From NCBI RefSeq assembly GCF_017114825.1, contig NZ_JADEVO010000029.1, positions 16,226 through 80,225 of the forward strand: a stretch of 64,000 nt of DNA, in the 5' to 3' direction. Under the pieces are notes generated by a model. That model was not told the origin of the DNA and made no database searches. It saw nothing but the letters and a program-made list of their open reading frames with translations. This DNA is from Pseudomonas gregormendelii. GTDB lineage: Bacteria; Pseudomonadota; Gammaproteobacteria; Pseudomonadales; Pseudomonadaceae. Position 1 is the stretch's first letter. Each line of letters starts with the position of its first letter. Shown one piece after another: positions 41,745 to 50,706 of the stretch. The position numbers and the translations under genes are program-made.

Positions 41745-43412
41745 ATGTCTGGCGCTTTTCGATTGCCTCTGGATGTCTTCTACGAGCGTGAAGCCCGCCA
41801 TCCCCGCCAGCGCTATCTGGTGCAACCCACGGGCGGCGGACGGGTTGAAACGCTGACCTGGGCCGACGTCGGCCATCAGGCACGCTGCGCTGCCCACTGG
41901 CTGCGAGCTCGGGAATTGCCCCAAGGCAGCCACATCGCCCTGATCTCGAAAAACTGTGCGCACTGGATCATTGCCGACCTGGCGATCTGGATGGCCGGCC
42001 ATGTGTCTGTTCCGCTCTACCCCAATCTGACTGCCGAATCGGTGAGCCAGGTGCTCGAGCATTCCGAAGCGGCGCTGGCGTTCATTGGCAAGCTCGACGA
42101 CTGGCCAGGCATGTCCCGGGGCGTTGCCGCCCATCTGCCGACCATCAGCCTGCCACTGCACCCTGCGGGTACTTTCAATTTCAGCTGGGCCGACCTGCAG
42201 GCCAGTTCTCCCATACAGGACGATCCCAAACCTGCCGCAGACGAACTGGCGACCATCATCTACACCTCCGGCACCACCGGCATGCCCAAAGGCGTGATGC
42301 ACAGCTTCGCCAATCTGGGTTTCGCCACGAGCCGGGGCACGCAGTTGTTCGGCCTCAACGAGTCTGACCGCTTGCTGTCCTACCTGCCGCTGTGTCACGT
42401 GGCCGAGCGGATGTTCGTCGAACTGGCGTCGATCTACACCGGGCAAACGGTGTTCTTTGCCGAGAGCCTGGACACCTTCCTGACCGACCTGCAACGCGCC
42501 CGGCCCACGGCCTTGTTTGGGGTGCCCAGGATCTGGACCAAATTCCAGATGGGCGTCTACAGCAAGATCCCGGCAAAGCGCCTGGATTTCCTGCTTGGTT
42601 TGCCAATCATTGGCAAACGCGTGGGGCACAGAGTGCTCGCCGGGCTTGGCCTGGATGCGTTGCGTGTCGCGTTATCCGGCGCAGCTCCGGTGCCGCAGAC
42701 GTTGCTGCTGTGGTACCGCAAGCTTGGGCTGGATGTGCTGGAGGTCTACGGCATGACCGAAAGCTGTGGTTACTCGCATATCTGCCTGCCCGGCCAGCAG
42801 AAACCCGGCTGGATCGGCAAACCCTGCCCCGATGTCGAGGTACGTATCGAACCCTCCGGAGAAGTACTGGTACGCAGCGGCGCGACCATGCTCGGTTACT
42901 TCAAGGAACCGGAGAAAACCGCCGACACCCTCACCGCCGACGGCTTTCTGCGTACCGGGGACAAAGGTGAGGAAGACGCCGAGGGCAACCTGCGCCTGAC
43001 CGGACGCCTGAAGGAAATCTTCAAGACCAGCAAAGGCAAATACGTGGCCCCGGCGCCCATCGAAAATCGCCTGGCGGTGCACTCGCGCATCGAGCAGGTG
43101 TGCGTGGTGGGCGATGGCTTGAGCGCGCCGCTGGGCTTGTGCGTGCTGTCCGCCGTCGGCCAGCAGGACGCTGGGGGCACTGGTCGCGCGGGCCTGCATG
43201 CGAGCCTGGAAAAACTCCTGGAGGAGGTCAATGGCGCCCTGGATAAACATGAACGCTTGCGCCGCCTGGTGGTGGTCAGGGACAGCTGGGCGGTGGAGAA
43301 CGGGTTCCTCACGCCGACCCTGAAGATCAAGCGCAATGTGATCGAAGCGGCTTACGGTGGCCGGTTCGAGGAATGGAGCGAGCGCAACGATACCGTGCTG
43401 TGGCAGGATTGA
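41745..43412 (+). CDS. AMP-binding long-chain acyl-CoA synthetase-like enzyme
   Basis: A 555-residue adenylate-forming enzyme. The P-loop is IIYTSGTTGMPKGVMHS, with LSYLPLCHVAERM, ALSGAAPVPQTLLLWYRKLGLDVLEVYGMTES (A5) and DGFLRTGDKGEEDAEGNLRLTGRLKEIFKTSKGKYVAPAPIE (A7-A8). The RLKEIFKTSKGKYVAP hinge is typical of eukaryote-like long-chain fatty acyl-CoA synthetases. GGAG lies before ATG 41745. It begins a cluster with a thioesterase and two hydrolases. Confidence 0.88.
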   Translation: MSGAFRLPLDVFYEREARHPRQRYLVQPTGGGRVETLTWADVGHQARCAAHWLRARELPQGSHIALISKNCAHWIIADLAIWMAGHVSVPLYPNLTAESVSQVLEHSEAALAFIGKLDDWPGMSRGVAAHLPTISLPLHPAGTFNFSWADLQASSPIQDDPKPAADELATIIYTSGTTGMPKGVMHSFANLGFATSRGTQLFGLNESDRLLSYLPLCHVAERMFVELASIYTGQTVFFAESLDTFLTDLQRARPTALFGVPRIWTKFQMGVYSKIPAKRLDFLLGLPIIGKRVGHRVLAGLGLDALRVALSGAAPVPQTLLLWYRKLGLDVLEVYGMTESCGYSHICLPGQQKPGWIGKPCPDVEVRIEPSGEVLVRSGATMLGYFKEPEKTADTLTADGFLRTGDKGEEDAEGNLRLTGRLKEIFKTSKGKYVAPAPIENRLAVHSRIEQVCVVGDGLSAPLGLCVLSAVGQQDAGGTGRAGLHASLEKLLEEVNGALDKHERLRRLVVVRDSWAVENGFLTPTLKIKRNVIEAAYGGRFEEWSERNDTVLWQD

Positions 43413-43444
43413 TTGACGAACAAAACCAACAAAGGATGTCAGCG

Positions 43445-43888
43445 ATGAGCCTGTGGCGCACCACCCCGAACATTGAGCAGTTGAACGCTATCCAGAAAAA
43501 CACCATTGGCGAGGTGCTGGATATTCGCTTCGAAGCGTTCGACGACGAGTCCCTGACCGCGAGCATGGTCATCGACCATCGCACTCACCAGCCCTATGGC
43601 CTGCTGCATGGCGGCGCCTCGGTGGTGCTGGCCGAGTCCGTGGGGTCGATGGCCAGTTACCTGTGCATCGACGCCAGCAAGTTCTACTGCGTTGGCCTGG
43701 AGATCAATGCCAACCACCTGCGTGGCCTGCGCAGTGGCCGGGTGACGGCAGTGGCCAGGGCGATTCACATCGGCCGTACCACCCACGTCTGGGATATCCG
43801 CCTGACCAGTGACGAGGGCAAGGCCAGTTGCGTGTCGCGCCTGACCATGGCTGTGGTGCCGCTGGGCGAGAATCCTCCGGCGCGCTAA
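43445..43888 (+). CDS. Hotdog-fold acyl-CoA thioesterase (PaaI/MenI type)
   Basis: A 147-residue hotdog protein. The signature is QPYGLLHGGASVVLAESVGSMASYL, with the catalytic Glu/Asp in LAESVGS, followed by VGLEINANHLRGLRSGRVTAVARAIHIGRTTHVWDIRL. It matches MenI/YdiI and EntH-like thioesterases that hydrolyse aromatic or beta-keto acyl-CoAs. ATG 43445 has AAAGGA 9-14 bases upstream; ATG 43436 is too close to it. Only 32 bases separate it from the acyl-CoA synthetase stop. Confidence 0.88.
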   Translation: MSLWRTTPNIEQLNAIQKNTIGEVLDIRFEAFDDESLTASMVIDHRTHQPYGLLHGGASVVLAESVGSMASYLCIDASKFYCVGLEINANHLRGLRSGRVTAVARAIHIGRTTHVWDIRLTSDEGKASCVSRLTMAVVPLGENPPAR

Positions 43889-43900
43889 GGTTTTAAAGTC

Positions 43901-43943
43901 AAAAGATCGTCCGAACGCGGCCCGAGCCTTCGGACGATCTTTT
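43901..43943 (+). terminator. Terminator after the thioesterase gene
   Basis: AAAAGATCGTCCGAA (43901-43915) and TTCGGACGATCTTTT (43929-43943) are perfect 15-bp inverted arms with a 13-base loop and a terminal T run. Confidence 0.85.
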
Positions 43944-44049
43944 GATCTCTGCGATATCTCCTACCACCATTCCTGACCGTTATGGTCATTGCCGTAACCC
44001 ACCGTCTTACGGACAATCACCCCATGTTCTCGCTCATGGATTTGCCGGT

Positions 44050-44856
44050 ATGCCGCAACAGATATTCTTCGCACACGCCAACGGTTTCCCCTCCGGAACC
44101 TATGGCAAATTGTTTGCGGCGCTGGCACCTGAGTTTCAGGTCACGCATCTGGAACAGCACGCCCACGATCCGCGCTTTCCGGCGGACGACAATTGGTACA
44201 ACCTCGTGGATGAGCTGATCCATCACCTGCAACAGCAACCGGAGCCGGTGTGGGGCGTCGGCCATTCCTTCGGCGGCGTGCTGCACCTGCATGCCGCGTT
44301 GCGCTGCCCGGAGCTCTACCGCGGGGTGGTGATGCTCGATTCGCCGGTATTGACTCGTGCCGATCAATGGGTGATTCGCGCCGCCAAGCGCTTTGGCTTC
44401 ATCGATCGCCTGACGCCGGCCGGCCGCACCCTGGGCCGGCGCGAAGAATTCCGCGACATGGACAGCGCCCGCCGCTATTTTGCTGGCAAAAGCCTGTTTC
44501 GCAGCTTTGATCCGGAGTGCCTGGATGCCTACCTGCTTCACGGATTGCATCAGGTTGGCGACACCTTGCGATTGCGCTTCGATCCTGCCACGGAAATCAG
44601 TATCTATCGGGGCGTGCCCCATACCAGTCCTGGCCGGGCGCGGCAGTTGAAAGTGCCGCTGGCGGTGGTTCGCGGGCACAAGAGCCGGGTGGTCATGCGC
44701 CATCACGCCAGCGCCGTGGGACGCATGCCGCTGGGTGAGTCCCTGACCATGCCCGGCGGCCACATGTTTCCACTCGAGCGCCCCCAGGATACCGCCACGC
44801 TGCTGAAGAACCTGTTCAGCCGCTGGCAAGCTCGTCCCAAGCAGGATTGCGCATGA
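44050..44856 (+). CDS. Alpha/beta hydrolase
   Basis: A 268-residue cytoplasmic alpha/beta hydrolase. The oxyanion segment is FFAHANGFPSGTY, the nucleophile elbow is WGVGHSFGGVLHL (Ser), and the catalytic His is near the C-terminus in TMPGGHMFPLERP. The N-terminal HANGFP motif is typical of a Pseudomonas clade of uncharacterised hydrolases. The stop overlaps the ATG of a second hydrolase gene. Confidence 0.85.
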   Translation: MPQQIFFAHANGFPSGTYGKLFAALAPEFQVTHLEQHAHDPRFPADDNWYNLVDELIHHLQQQPEPVWGVGHSFGGVLHLHAALRCPELYRGVVMLDSPVLTRADQWVIRAAKRFGFIDRLTPAGRTLGRREEFRDMDSARRYFAGKSLFRSFDPECLDAYLLHGLHQVGDTLRLRFDPATEISIYRGVPHTSPGRARQLKVPLAVVRGHKSRVVMRHHASAVGRMPLGESLTMPGGHMFPLERPQDTATLLKNLFSRWQARPKQDCA

Positions 44857-45707
44857 GCCATGCCGTTGAAGAAATTCGCCTGAACCTGCCGCACATCGAA
44901 TTGGCGGCACACTTGTTCGGGCCTGAGGACGGGCTGCCCGTGATCGCCTTGCACGGCTGGCTGGACAACGCCAACAGCTTTGCCCGGCTGGCGCCCAGGC
45001 TCCATGGCCTGCGTATCATTGCCCTGGACATGGCCGGGCACGGTCATTCCGGACACCGGCCTGCCGGTGCCGGCTACGCGATGTGGGACTATGCCCACGA
45101 TGTACTGCAAGTGGCCGAGCAACTGGGTTTGCAACGCTTTGCGCTGCTGGGCCATTCGATGGGGGCGATTGCTTCATTGATCATCGCCGGTTCACTGCCG
45201 GAGCGCGTCACGCACCTGGCGCTGATCGACGGCATCATTCCTCCTACGGAGGATGCGGAAAATGCCGCGCAGCGGATGGGCATGGCCTTGCAGGCGCAAC
45301 TGGACCTGCGGGAGAAGCGCAAGCCGGTGTATGCCACGCTCGACCGGGCCATCGAAGCGCGGATGAAAGGCCTGGTAGCGGTAAGTCGCGAAGCCGCCGA
45401 GTTGCTGGCTCAGCGCGGGCTGATGCCGGTGCCGGGCGGTTATACCTGGCGCACCGACAACCGCCTGACGCTGCCTTCGCCCCTGCGCCTGACCACGGAA
45501 CAGGCGATGACCTTTGTGCAGCGGGTCAGTTGCCGAGCCAAACTGGTGGTCGCCGCCGATGGCATGCTCGCCAGACACGAGGCGTTGCTGGAGCGTCTAC
45601 CCTTCAGCCGGGAACAACTGCCAGGTGGCCATCATTTGCACCTGAATGATGAGGCTGGCGCGGATCTTGTCGCAGACTGTTTCAATCGGTTCTTCACCGT
45701 TCCTTGA
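44853..45707 (+). CDS. Alpha/beta hydrolase, second of a pair
   Basis: A 284-residue alpha/beta hydrolase. It has VIALHGWLDNANSFARLAPRL (oxyanion HGW), LDMAGHGHSGHR, nucleophile in LLGHSMGAIASLI and catalytic His in LPGGHHLHLND. The HGWLDNANSF motif is that of the serine-hydrolase-like (SERHL) group. Translationally coupled to the previous hydrolase; the two share only the fold, so they are probably functional partners rather than a recent duplication. Confidence 0.85.
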   Translation: MSHAVEEIRLNLPHIELAAHLFGPEDGLPVIALHGWLDNANSFARLAPRLHGLRIIALDMAGHGHSGHRPAGAGYAMWDYAHDVLQVAEQLGLQRFALLGHSMGAIASLIIAGSLPERVTHLALIDGIIPPTEDAENAAQRMGMALQAQLDLREKRKPVYATLDRAIEARMKGLVAVSREAAELLAQRGLMPVPGGYTWRTDNRLTLPSPLRLTTEQAMTFVQRVSCRAKLVVAADGMLARHEALLERLPFSREQLPGGHHLHLNDEAGADLVADCFNRFFTVP

Positions 45708-45757
45708 CTTGCGCCTGGCAACTGTCGAGGCTGGGCGGCTTGAAATGGGAGACAACC

Positions 45758-45835
45758 ATGAAAGATCTCTACACCGCAGCGACCCCGAATGACCAACAGG
45801 TCGTCCCGCGTGCCCAGGGCATGCCGATCCGATGA
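45758..45835 (+). CDS. Possible 25-aa ORF coupled to the DUF4892 gene
   Basis: An ATG with GGGAGA six bases upstream opens a 25-codon frame, MKDLYTAATPNDQQVVPRAQ followed by five more residues. Its TGA overlaps the ATG of the DUF4892 gene (ATGA). Codons look Pseudomonas-like (ACC, GTC, GCC, CAG). No family is recognised. It could be a real micro-protein, a leader for translational coupling, or the leftover 5' end of a lost gene. Confidence 0.4.
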   Translation: MKDLYTAATPNDQQVVPRAQGMPIR

Positions 45836-46650
45836 GTCTTTCCATGCGCTCACTCAGTTTTTTCGCGCTGTGCTGTTTCAGTGCCCAGTCGTTTGCTGCC
45901 GACTTGCCCGGTAGCCAGGACCTGCCGATGCTGCCGCGGATGGCCGATGCGCAGATCGTCGACTATCGCCCCGCTGTGGAAATGGAACGGATCTATCCGC
46001 TGGGGTCGATCCGCAAGATCAGCGGGCAGTTGCGCTTTGACGGACAGGTCACGGCGCGTGGGCAGACCACTTCCGTCACCTACGAACTGCCCCCGGAACA
46101 CTCTTCCACTGACGCTTTTACCGCGGCCCGTGAGGCCTTGCAGAAGCAGGGCGCCGAGTTGTTGTTCTGGTGCCAGGCGCGTGACTGCGGGGAGAGCAGC
46201 CTGTGGGCCAATGAGGTGTTTGGCAACGCAAAACTGTACGGGGCCGATGATCAACAGGCCTATCTGCTGTTGCGTCTGGCGGCGCCCCAGGACAATACCC
46301 TGGTAGCGCTCTACAGCATCACCAGGGGCAATCGTAAAGCGTATCTGCATGCCGAGCAGTTTGACGCCGCCGCGCCACTGGGCGAATTGCTGCCGACCTC
46401 CGCCACTTTGCTGCGACAGCTTAAAAGTACGGGCGAACTCGACTTTGCGAAGTTGTCCGGCGCGCCCGACGAGACCTGGTTGCGCTTGCTGTCGCGTGGC
46501 TTGAACCTGGATACCGGCCTGCGCGTGAGTGTCTCCGGGCCGAACGCCGAAGCCTGGCGTCAGGCGCTGGTAAAGCAGGGCGTGCGCGCGGCAAGGATGG
46601 AAACCGGCAGCAACGAAGGCTCTGGCCTGCACATCGAACTATTGCGATAA
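45832..46650 (+). CDS. DUF4892 family exported protein
   Basis: A 272-residue protein with a signal peptide (MRSLSFFALCCFSAQSFAAD). It matches the DUF4892 family by its N-terminal DLPGSQDLPMLPRMADAQIVDYRP, the repeated beta-sandwich-like segments and a C-terminal domain (LNLDTGLRVSVSGPNAEAWRQALVKQGV) resembling an OmpA-like half. Probably periplasmic. Function unknown. ATG 45844 is an alternative start that gives a cleaner signal peptide. Confidence 0.78.
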   Translation: MSLSMRSLSFFALCCFSAQSFAADLPGSQDLPMLPRMADAQIVDYRPAVEMERIYPLGSIRKISGQLRFDGQVTARGQTTSVTYELPPEHSSTDAFTAAREALQKQGAELLFWCQARDCGESSLWANEVFGNAKLYGADDQQAYLLLRLAAPQDNTLVALYSITRGNRKAYLHAEQFDAAAPLGELLPTSATLLRQLKSTGELDFAKLSGAPDETWLRLLSRGLNLDTGLRVSVSGPNAEAWRQALVKQGVRAARMETGSNEGSGLHIELLR

Positions 46651-46711
46651 GCTTCATCAGGCGAGCGCCGGATGCGCGCTCGCCGACTCTTTCCTGACTG
46701 ACGAGACCTAC

Positions 46712-47764
46712 ATGATCAACAATGATCGGCTGTTGGTGCAGATCCTGCTCCTGGTGCTGTTTGGCGCGAGCTTATGGGTGATGGCGCCGTTCTGGTCGGC
46801 GTTGTTCTGGGGGGCGGTGCTGGCATTTGCCAGTTGGCCATTGATGCGACTGCTGACTCGCTGGCTAAACGGTCGCGAATCCCTGGCCGCCGCCGTGCTG
46901 ACCCTGGGCTGGATGTTGCTGGTGGCTGTACCCCTGGTATGGCTGGGTTTCAACCTGGCCGATCACGTGCGCGATGCCACCGCTTTCATCAAGGACGTGC
47001 AGGTCGACGGCCTGCCCGAGGCCCCGACCTGGCTCGGTTCGATTCCGCTGATTGGCGAGCGGCTGGTGGGGATCTGGGACAGCATCGACCAGCAGGGCGC
47101 AGCGATGATGCTGGCGGTCAAGCCGTACCTGGGGCAGGTCGGCAACTGGCTGCTGGCCCGCAGTGCGCAGATCGGCGGCGGTATCCTGGAACTGACCTTG
47201 AGCATCGTCTTCGTGTTCTTTTTCTATCGCGACGGACCGCGCCTGGCGGCCTTCGTCCATGGCTTGCTCGAACGATTGATCGGCGATCGCGCCGGCTATT
47301 ACATCGAGCTGGTGGCCGGTACGGTACAGCGGGTGGTCAACGGAGTGATCGGCACGGCAGCGGCGCAGGCGTTGCTGGCGTTGGTCGGGTTCCTGATTGC
47401 CGGCGTTCCCGGGGCCCTGGTGCTCGGTATCGTGACCTTCCTGCTCAGCCTGATTCCCATGGGCCCGCCACTGGTGTGGATTCCGGCGACGGCGTGGCTG
47501 GCGTGGAAAGGTGACTACGGGATGGCGGTGTTCCTGGGGATCTGGGGCACATTCATCATCAGCGGCGTCGACAACGTGCTCAAACCCTACCTGATCAGCC
47601 GCGGCGGCAACCTGCCGCTGGTGATTGTGTTGCTGGGGGTATTTGGCGGCCTGATCGCATTCGGCTTCATTGGCTTGTTCATCGGCCCCACGTTGCTGGC
47701 CGTGGCCTATAGCTTGTTGACTGACTGGAGCAAGAGTCACGCCCGCATAGAAGAGCGGCGCTGA
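46712..47764 (+). CDS. AI-2E family transporter
   Basis: A 350-residue integral membrane protein with about seven to eight spans (paired helices near 8-50 and 62-85, then 150-172 and a cluster at 205-335). The conserved motifs are VFFFYRDGPRLAAFVHGLL and ISGVDNVLKPYLISRGGNLPLVIVLLGVFGGLIAFGFIGLFIGPTLLAV. Family members export varied small molecules or act as Na+/H+ antiporters; the AI-2 name is historical and says little about the substrate. Confidence 0.88.
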   Translation: MINNDRLLVQILLLVLFGASLWVMAPFWSALFWGAVLAFASWPLMRLLTRWLNGRESLAAAVLTLGWMLLVAVPLVWLGFNLADHVRDATAFIKDVQVDGLPEAPTWLGSIPLIGERLVGIWDSIDQQGAAMMLAVKPYLGQVGNWLLARSAQIGGGILELTLSIVFVFFFYRDGPRLAAFVHGLLERLIGDRAGYYIELVAGTVQRVVNGVIGTAAAQALLALVGFLIAGVPGALVLGIVTFLLSLIPMGPPLVWIPATAWLAWKGDYGMAVFLGIWGTFIISGVDNVLKPYLISRGGNLPLVIVLLGVFGGLIAFGFIGLFIGPTLLAVAYSLLTDWSKSHARIEERR

Positions 47765-47879
47765 GGGAAAAAACTGGTATTGCCTGAGCTGTCGGGACGA
47801 TTTACCGATCATCGGGTCCCGCAGCGCCCCTGGTTCCGCTACAATGCGCGCCGATTTCGTCCTGCCTGAGAGCCCGCCC

Positions 47880-48578
47880 ATGTCCGTCTGCCAGACTCCT
47901 ATCATCGTCGCCCTGGATTTCCCCACCCGTGACGCCGCACTGAAGCTGGCCGATCAACTGGACCCGACTCTCTGCCGGGTCAAAGTGGGCAAGGAGCTGT
48001 TCACCAGCTGTGCGTCGGAAATTGTCGGCACCCTGCGCGACAAGGGTTTCGAAGTATTCCTCGACCTCAAGTTCCATGACATCCCCAACACCACCGCAAT
48101 GGCGGTGAAAGCCGCTGCGGAAATGGGCGTGTGGATGGTCAACGTGCACTGCTCCGGTGGCCTGCGCATGATGGCTGCGTGTCGCGAAGTGCTCGACCAG
48201 CGCACGGGGCCAAAGCCGCTGTTGATCGGCGTGACCGTGCTGACCAGCATGGAGCGCGAGGATTTGGCAGGTATCGGCCTGGACATCGAACCGCAGGAAC
48301 AGGTACTGCGCCTGGCTGCATTGGCGCAAAAAGCCGGAATGGATGGCCTGGTGTGCTCGGCGCTGGAAGCCCAGGCCCTGAAATCGGCTCACCCGTCGTT
48401 GCAACTGGTGACGCCAGGTATTCGTCCGGCCGGCAGCGCCCAGGATGATCAACGCCGCATCCTGACCCCTCGGCAGGCGCTGGATGCCGGTTCGGATTAC
48501 CTGGTGATCGGCCGTCCGATCAGCCAGGCGGCTGATCCAGCCAAGGCGTTGGCCGCCGTAGTCGCCGAACTCGCCTAA
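47880..48578 (+). CDS. pyrF: Orotidine-5'-phosphate decarboxylase
   Basis: A 232-residue TIM-barrel enzyme converting OMP to UMP. It has IIVALDFPTRDAAL, the catalytic DLKFHDIPNT motif (Asp-Lys-Asp array), VTVLTSM and the phosphate-binding TPGIRPAG plus YLVIGRPISQAADP. ATG 47880 gives the usual start. Followed by a perfect REPIN. Confidence 0.96.
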   Translation: MSVCQTPIIVALDFPTRDAALKLADQLDPTLCRVKVGKELFTSCASEIVGTLRDKGFEVFLDLKFHDIPNTTAMAVKAAAEMGVWMVNVHCSGGLRMMAACREVLDQRTGPKPLLIGVTVLTSMEREDLAGIGLDIEPQEQVLRLAALAQKAGMDGLVCSALEAQALKSAHPSLQLVTPGIRPAGSAQDDQRRILTPRQALDAGSDYLVIGRPISQAADPAKALAAVVAELA

Positions 48579-48589
48579 CCGGCTCTAAA

Positions 48590-48683
48590 CCTGTGGGAGC
48601 GGGCTTGCCCGCGATAGCGGTGTGCCAGTCAAATTTGATGTCGACGGGCACGCCCTCATCGCGGGCAAGCCCGCTCCCACAGG
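48590..48683. repeat. REPIN with perfect 26-bp inverted arms
   Basis: The arms at 48590-48615 and 48658-48683 are exact inverted copies (CCTGTGGGAGCGGGCTTGCC... type) flanking a 42-bp spacer. It lies between the convergent pyrF and MDR oxidoreductase genes and can end transcription in both directions. Confidence 0.9.
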
Positions 48684-48707
48684 GTTTTGATTCAGTCAGT
48701 GACGGCG

Positions 48708-49712
48708 TTACACCTTCAGCACCAACTTGCCAAAGTTCTCCCCGCTGAACAACTTCATCAGCGTCTCCGGGAACGTCTCCAGCCCTTCGACGATATCTTC
48801 CTTGCTCTTGAGTTGTCCCTTGGCCATCCAGCCCGCCATTTCCTGCCCGGCGGCGGCGAACTGCGCCGCGTGGTCCATCACCACAAAGCCTTCCATGCGA
48901 GCGCGGTTGACCAATAGCGACAGGTAATTGGCGGGTCCCTTGACTGCCTCCTTGTTGTTGTACTGGCTAATGGCGCCGCAGATAACCACTCGCGCTTTCA
49001 TCGCCAAGCGGCTCAGCACTGCATCGAGAATATCGCCGCCGACATTATCGAAATAGACGTCGACCCCTTTGGGGCATTCACGCTTCAGGCCGGCGTGCAC
49101 ATCTTCGTTCTTGTAGTCGATAGCGCCGTCGAAACCCAGTTCCTCGATCAGGAACTTGCACTTGTCCGCGCCACCTGCGATGCCGATCACACGACACCCC
49201 TTGAGCTTGGCGATCTGCCCGGCAATGCTGCCCACAGCGCCAGCGGCGCCCGACAGCACCACGGTGTCGCCTTCTTTTGGCGCGCCGACGTCGAGCAAGG
49301 CGAAGTAAGCGGTCATGCCCGTCATGCCCAGCGCTGACAAGTAGCGTGGCAGCGGGGCCAGTTTCGGATCGACCTTATAAAAACCCCTTGGCTCGCCGAG
49401 GAAATAATCCTGCACGCCGAGGGCACCGTTGACGTAGTCGCCGACGGCAAAACCGGGATTGTTCGACGCAACGACTTTGCCCACGCCCAATGCACGCATG
49501 ACTTCGCCGATACCGACTGGAGGAATGTAGGACTTGCCCTCGTTCATCCAGCCACGCATGGCAGGGTCCAGGGACAGGTATTCGGTTTTGACCAGGATCT
49601 GTCCTGCGCCCGGTTCACCAACCGGTACTTCCTGATAGGTGAAGGTTTCGCGGGTCGCCGGGCCCACCGGACGTTTGGCGAGCAGGAACTGGCGATTGGT
49701 CTGGGTAGTCAT
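48708..49712 (-). CDS. NADP-dependent oxidoreductase (MDR, leukotriene-B4-dehydrogenase/CurA type)
   Basis: A 334-residue zinc-free medium-chain reductase. It has YLSLDPAMRGWMNEGKSYIPPVGIGEVMRALGVGKV, the cofactor site VVLSGAAGAVGSIAGQIAKLKGCRVIGIAGG and YFDNVGGDILDAVL. The length and the PAMRGWM segment match curcumin/alkenal reductases (CurA, PTGR), which reduce alpha,beta-unsaturated carbonyls. Divergent from an SDR gene, sharing the promoter region 49713-49944. Confidence 0.9.
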   Translation of the reverse strand: MTTQTNRQFLLAKRPVGPATRETFTYQEVPVGEPGAGQILVKTEYLSLDPAMRGWMNEGKSYIPPVGIGEVMRALGVGKVVASNNPGFAVGDYVNGALGVQDYFLGEPRGFYKVDPKLAPLPRYLSALGMTGMTAYFALLDVGAPKEGDTVVLSGAAGAVGSIAGQIAKLKGCRVIGIAGGADKCKFLIEELGFDGAIDYKNEDVHAGLKRECPKGVDVYFDNVGGDILDAVLSRLAMKARVVICGAISQYNNKEAVKGPANYLSLLVNRARMEGFVVMDHAAQFAAAGQEMAGWMAKGQLKSKEDIVEGLETFPETLMKLFSGENFGKLVLKV

Positions 49713-49944
49713 GACAGGCGCTCAAGAGGGATGAAGCCTTGTTGATAGCCCTTCATGACCCAGGCCGCAAGTCTCGCTGATACGGCGAATGCAGTTCGAT
49801 CCAGAGCAGTGATAGTCCCCCAGGCAGTTTCATCACTGCTACTCATGAGCAGCCAACCGGCCTCTTGATAGTGCTGACGTGCTGCAGGCACCTGTGTCTA
49901 GACTGGGTGCACGCACTTTCCCGGCTTTCTTCGAGGACATGACA

Positions 49945-50706
49945 ATGAGCATGACGTTTTCTGGTCAGGTAGCAGTAGTGACGGGCGCCGGTAATGGTAT
50001 CGGCCGCGCGACTGCCCAGGCATTCGCCGCTGAAGGCTTGAAAGTGGTGGTCGCCGACCTGGACACGGCAAGCGGCGAAGGTACCGTGGCGCTGATTCGT
50101 ACACTGGGCGGCGAAGCGACCTTCGTGCGCTGCGACGTCACTCAGGAAAGCGAAGTGAAACACCTGATGGACGAGGTGGTGAATGCCTACGGGCGCCTGG
50201 ACTATGCCTTCAACAACGCCGGCATTGAAATCGAGAAGGGCAAGCTGGCGGACGGCACGCTTGACGAGTTCGACGCCATCATGGGGGTCAACGTCAAAGG
50301 CGTATGGCTGTGCATGAAGTATCAGCTGCCCCTGCTGCTGGCCCAGGGCGGTGGCGCCATCGTCAACACGGCTTCGGTGGCGGGCCTGGGCGCTGCGCCG
50401 AAGATGAGCATCTATGCGGCGTCCAAGCACGCAGTGATCGGCCTGACCAAGTCAGCTGCGATCGAGTATGCGAAAAAGAAAATCCGGGTCAATGCCGTGT
50501 GCCCTGCGGTGATCGACACCGACATGTTCCGCCGAGCTTATGAGGCGGATCCGAAGAAGGGCGAGTTCGCCAACGCGATGCACCCGGTCGGTCGCATCGG
50601 CAAAGTGGAGGAGATCGCCAGTGCGGTGTTGTACCTGTGCAGCGATGGCGCCGCTTTCACCACCGGGCACTCCTTGGCAGTGGACGGCGGCGTAACGGCC
50701 TTCTAA
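49945..50706 (+). CDS. Short-chain dehydrogenase/reductase
   Basis: A 253-residue classical SDR. The cofactor motif is VAVVTGAGNGIGRATA with D in VVVADLD (NAD preference). The structural motif is FNNAGIE; the catalytic residues are Asn in NVKG, Ser in NTASVAG and YAASKHA (Tyr, Lys). GRIGKVEEIASAVLYLCSDGAAFTTGHSLAVDGG is the usual C-terminus. ATG 49945 has GAGGA eight bases before it; ATG 49939 is too close to that site. Substrate unknown. Confidence 0.88.
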   Translation: MSMTFSGQVAVVTGAGNGIGRATAQAFAAEGLKVVVADLDTASGEGTVALIRTLGGEATFVRCDVTQESEVKHLMDEVVNAYGRLDYAFNNAGIEIEKGKLADGTLDEFDAIMGVNVKGVWLCMKYQLPLLLAQGGGAIVNTASVAGLGAAPKMSIYAASKHAVIGLTKSAAIEYAKKKIRVNAVCPAVIDTDMFRRAYEADPKKGEFANAMHPVGRIGKVEEIASAVLYLCSDGAAFTTGHSLAVDGGVTAF

